Positions 63,254 through 64,000 of a stretch of DNA of 64,000 nucleotides are shown piece after piece. Positions within the stretch are counted from its first letter, which is position 1; each line of letters starts with the position of its first letter. This DNA is from Ralstonia pickettii DTP0602 (lineage in GTDB: Bacteria; Pseudomonadota; Gammaproteobacteria; Burkholderiales; Burkholderiaceae): positions 4,402,001-4,466,000 of the forward strand of contig CP006667.1 in the NCBI GenBank assembly GCA_000471925.1. The letters run 5' to 3'. The notes under the pieces were generated by a model. The model saw only the letters and a program-made list of their open reading frames with translations. It did no database searches and had not been told where the DNA came from. Made by a program: the position numbers and the translations under genes.

Positions 63254-64000
63254 ATGGATACCCTGAACCAGCTGATGCACGGCTTTGCCGTCGCGATCAC
63301 GCCGATCAACCTGATGTGGGCCCTGGTGGGCTGCTTCCTCGGTACCGCCATCGGCGTGCTGCCGGGCATCGGCCCCGCCCTGACGGTGGCGATGCTGCTG
63401 CCGCTGACCGCCAAGGTGGAGCCCACCGCCGCGCTGATCATGTTCGCCGGCATCTACTACGGCGCGATGTACGGCGGCTCGACCACCTCGATCCTGATGA
63501 ACACGCCGGGCGAGTCTTCCACCATGGTGACAGCCATGGAAGGCAACCTGATGGCCAAGAACGGCCGCGCCGGCCCGGCGCTGGCCACCGCGGCGATCGG
63601 CTCGTTCGTGGCCGGCACCATCGCCACCGTGCTGCTGTCGATGTTCGCGCCGGTGGCGGCCGACGTGGCGCTGCAGTTTGGTCCGGGCGAGTACTTCATG
63701 ATCATGCTGCTGGCCTTCACCACCGTCTCGGCGGTGCTGGGTTCGTCGCTGCTGCGCGGCATGACCGCCCTGTTCCTGGGCCTGGGCATCGGCCTGATCG
63801 GCATGGATTCGCTGTCGGGCCAGACGCGCTACTCGATGAACGTGCAGGAGCTGTACGACGGCATCGACATCGTGGTCGTCGCCGTGGGCCTGTTCGCCGT
63901 GGGCGAGGCGCTGTTCAACGCCTTCTTCCCGCAGCCGGAGGGCACCTTCAACAAGCTCAGTTCGATCCACATGAACAAGTCGGACTGGAAGCGCTCGATC
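63254..64000 (+). CDS. tctA: Tripartite tricarboxylate transporter large permease (TctA), partial
   Basis: The frame starts [20 protein letters not shown] and is still open at the window end (249 residues seen of about 500). TctA hallmarks: [58 protein letters not shown] precedes the ATG by 8 bp. It is the main membrane channel of the TctABC system. The gene runs off the window edge. Confidence 0.93.
   Translation, partial: MDTLNQLMHGFAVAITPINLMWALVGCFLGTAIGVLPGIGPALTVAMLLPLTAKVEPTAALIMFAGIYYGAMYGGSTTSILMNTPGESSTMVTAMEGNLMAKNGRAGPALATAAIGSFVAGTIATVLLSMFAPVAADVALQFGPGEYFMIMLLAFTTVSAVLGSSLLRGMTALFLGLGIGLIGMDSLSGQTRYSMNVQELYDGIDIVVVAVGLFAVGEALFNAFFPQPEGTFNKLSSIHMNKSDWKRSI

Overview
The window is high-GC DNA with the gene content of a Burkholderiaceae chromosome, most like Cupriavidus/Ralstonia. 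Pointers are the def-fmt-htpX-rsmB-DUF4390-ntrY/ntrX cluster facing LysM-dprA-trx-topB, the phhA-phhB pair with an Lrp-type regulator, Bug/TctC tripartite transporters and many LysR and two-component genes. Genus placement is inference from gene content.

Layout. 0-9.6 kb: 3' end of a LysR gene, then a leftward operon joined by ATGA overlaps: giant alpha-2-macroglobulin, YhhN-type membrane protein, pbpC. 9.6-14.3 kb: phenylalanine hydroxylation (Lrp regulator, phhA, phhB) and an OmpR/TctE-type two-component pair. 14.3-17.6 kb: a SET-domain protein, a 1.17-kb gene-free region dense in GTWWAC hexamers with DnaA boxes, HU, and a DUF2272 lipoprotein whose 5' end is a 12-bp array of DnaA-box-like repeats. 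17.6-25.7 kb: dinB, rarD, a TRAP binding protein, an odd lipoprotein/LamB-like porin, an aquaporin, and a decay zone (broken LysE gene, GGDEF remnant, coiled-coil hypothetical). 25.9-34.5 kb, leftward: def, fmt, htpX, rsmB, DUF4390, ntrY-like and ntrX-like genes, then tRNA-Phe. 34.7-39.9 kb, rightward: LysM protein, dprA missing its Rossmann core, thioredoxin-like protein, topB with an H1-like tail. 40-47.2 kb: LysR regulator, a secreted 12-residue-repeat protein, a glycine-zipper protein, cstA with its small partner, and a divergent cache kinase/LuxR regulator pair with palindromic sites between. 47.2-52.9 kb: pckG, a D-2-hydroxyacid dehydrogenase, an MFS carrier, and a MOSC protein preceded by six DnaA-box-like 9-mers at an 11.5-bp period. 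53.1-61.1 kb: an RND efflux pair, then a collapsed cobN/DUF2149 locus split by an IS200/IS605 element (tnpA plus tnpB), then chaN. 61.5-64 kb: a tctCBA-type tripartite tricarboxylate transporter cut by the window edge.

How it fits together. Much of the window is housekeeping: N-terminal formyl-Met handling (fmt, def), rRNA methylation, membrane proteolysis, DNA processing and nucleoid architecture. This is interleaved with carbon-use modules: Phe to Tyr, pyruvate uptake under starvation, PEP carboxykinase, and TRAP and TTT solute uptake. I found no CRISPR array, prophage or defence island. The most unusual material is non-coding: the GTWWAC/DnaA-box region at 14.9-15.5 kb and the two periodic DnaA-box-like arrays at 16.6 and 52.2 kb. 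The clearest genome-decay events are the core-deleted dprA, the twice-mutated LysE gene and the IS-split DUF2149 gene, whose pre-insertion reading frame can be rebuilt.
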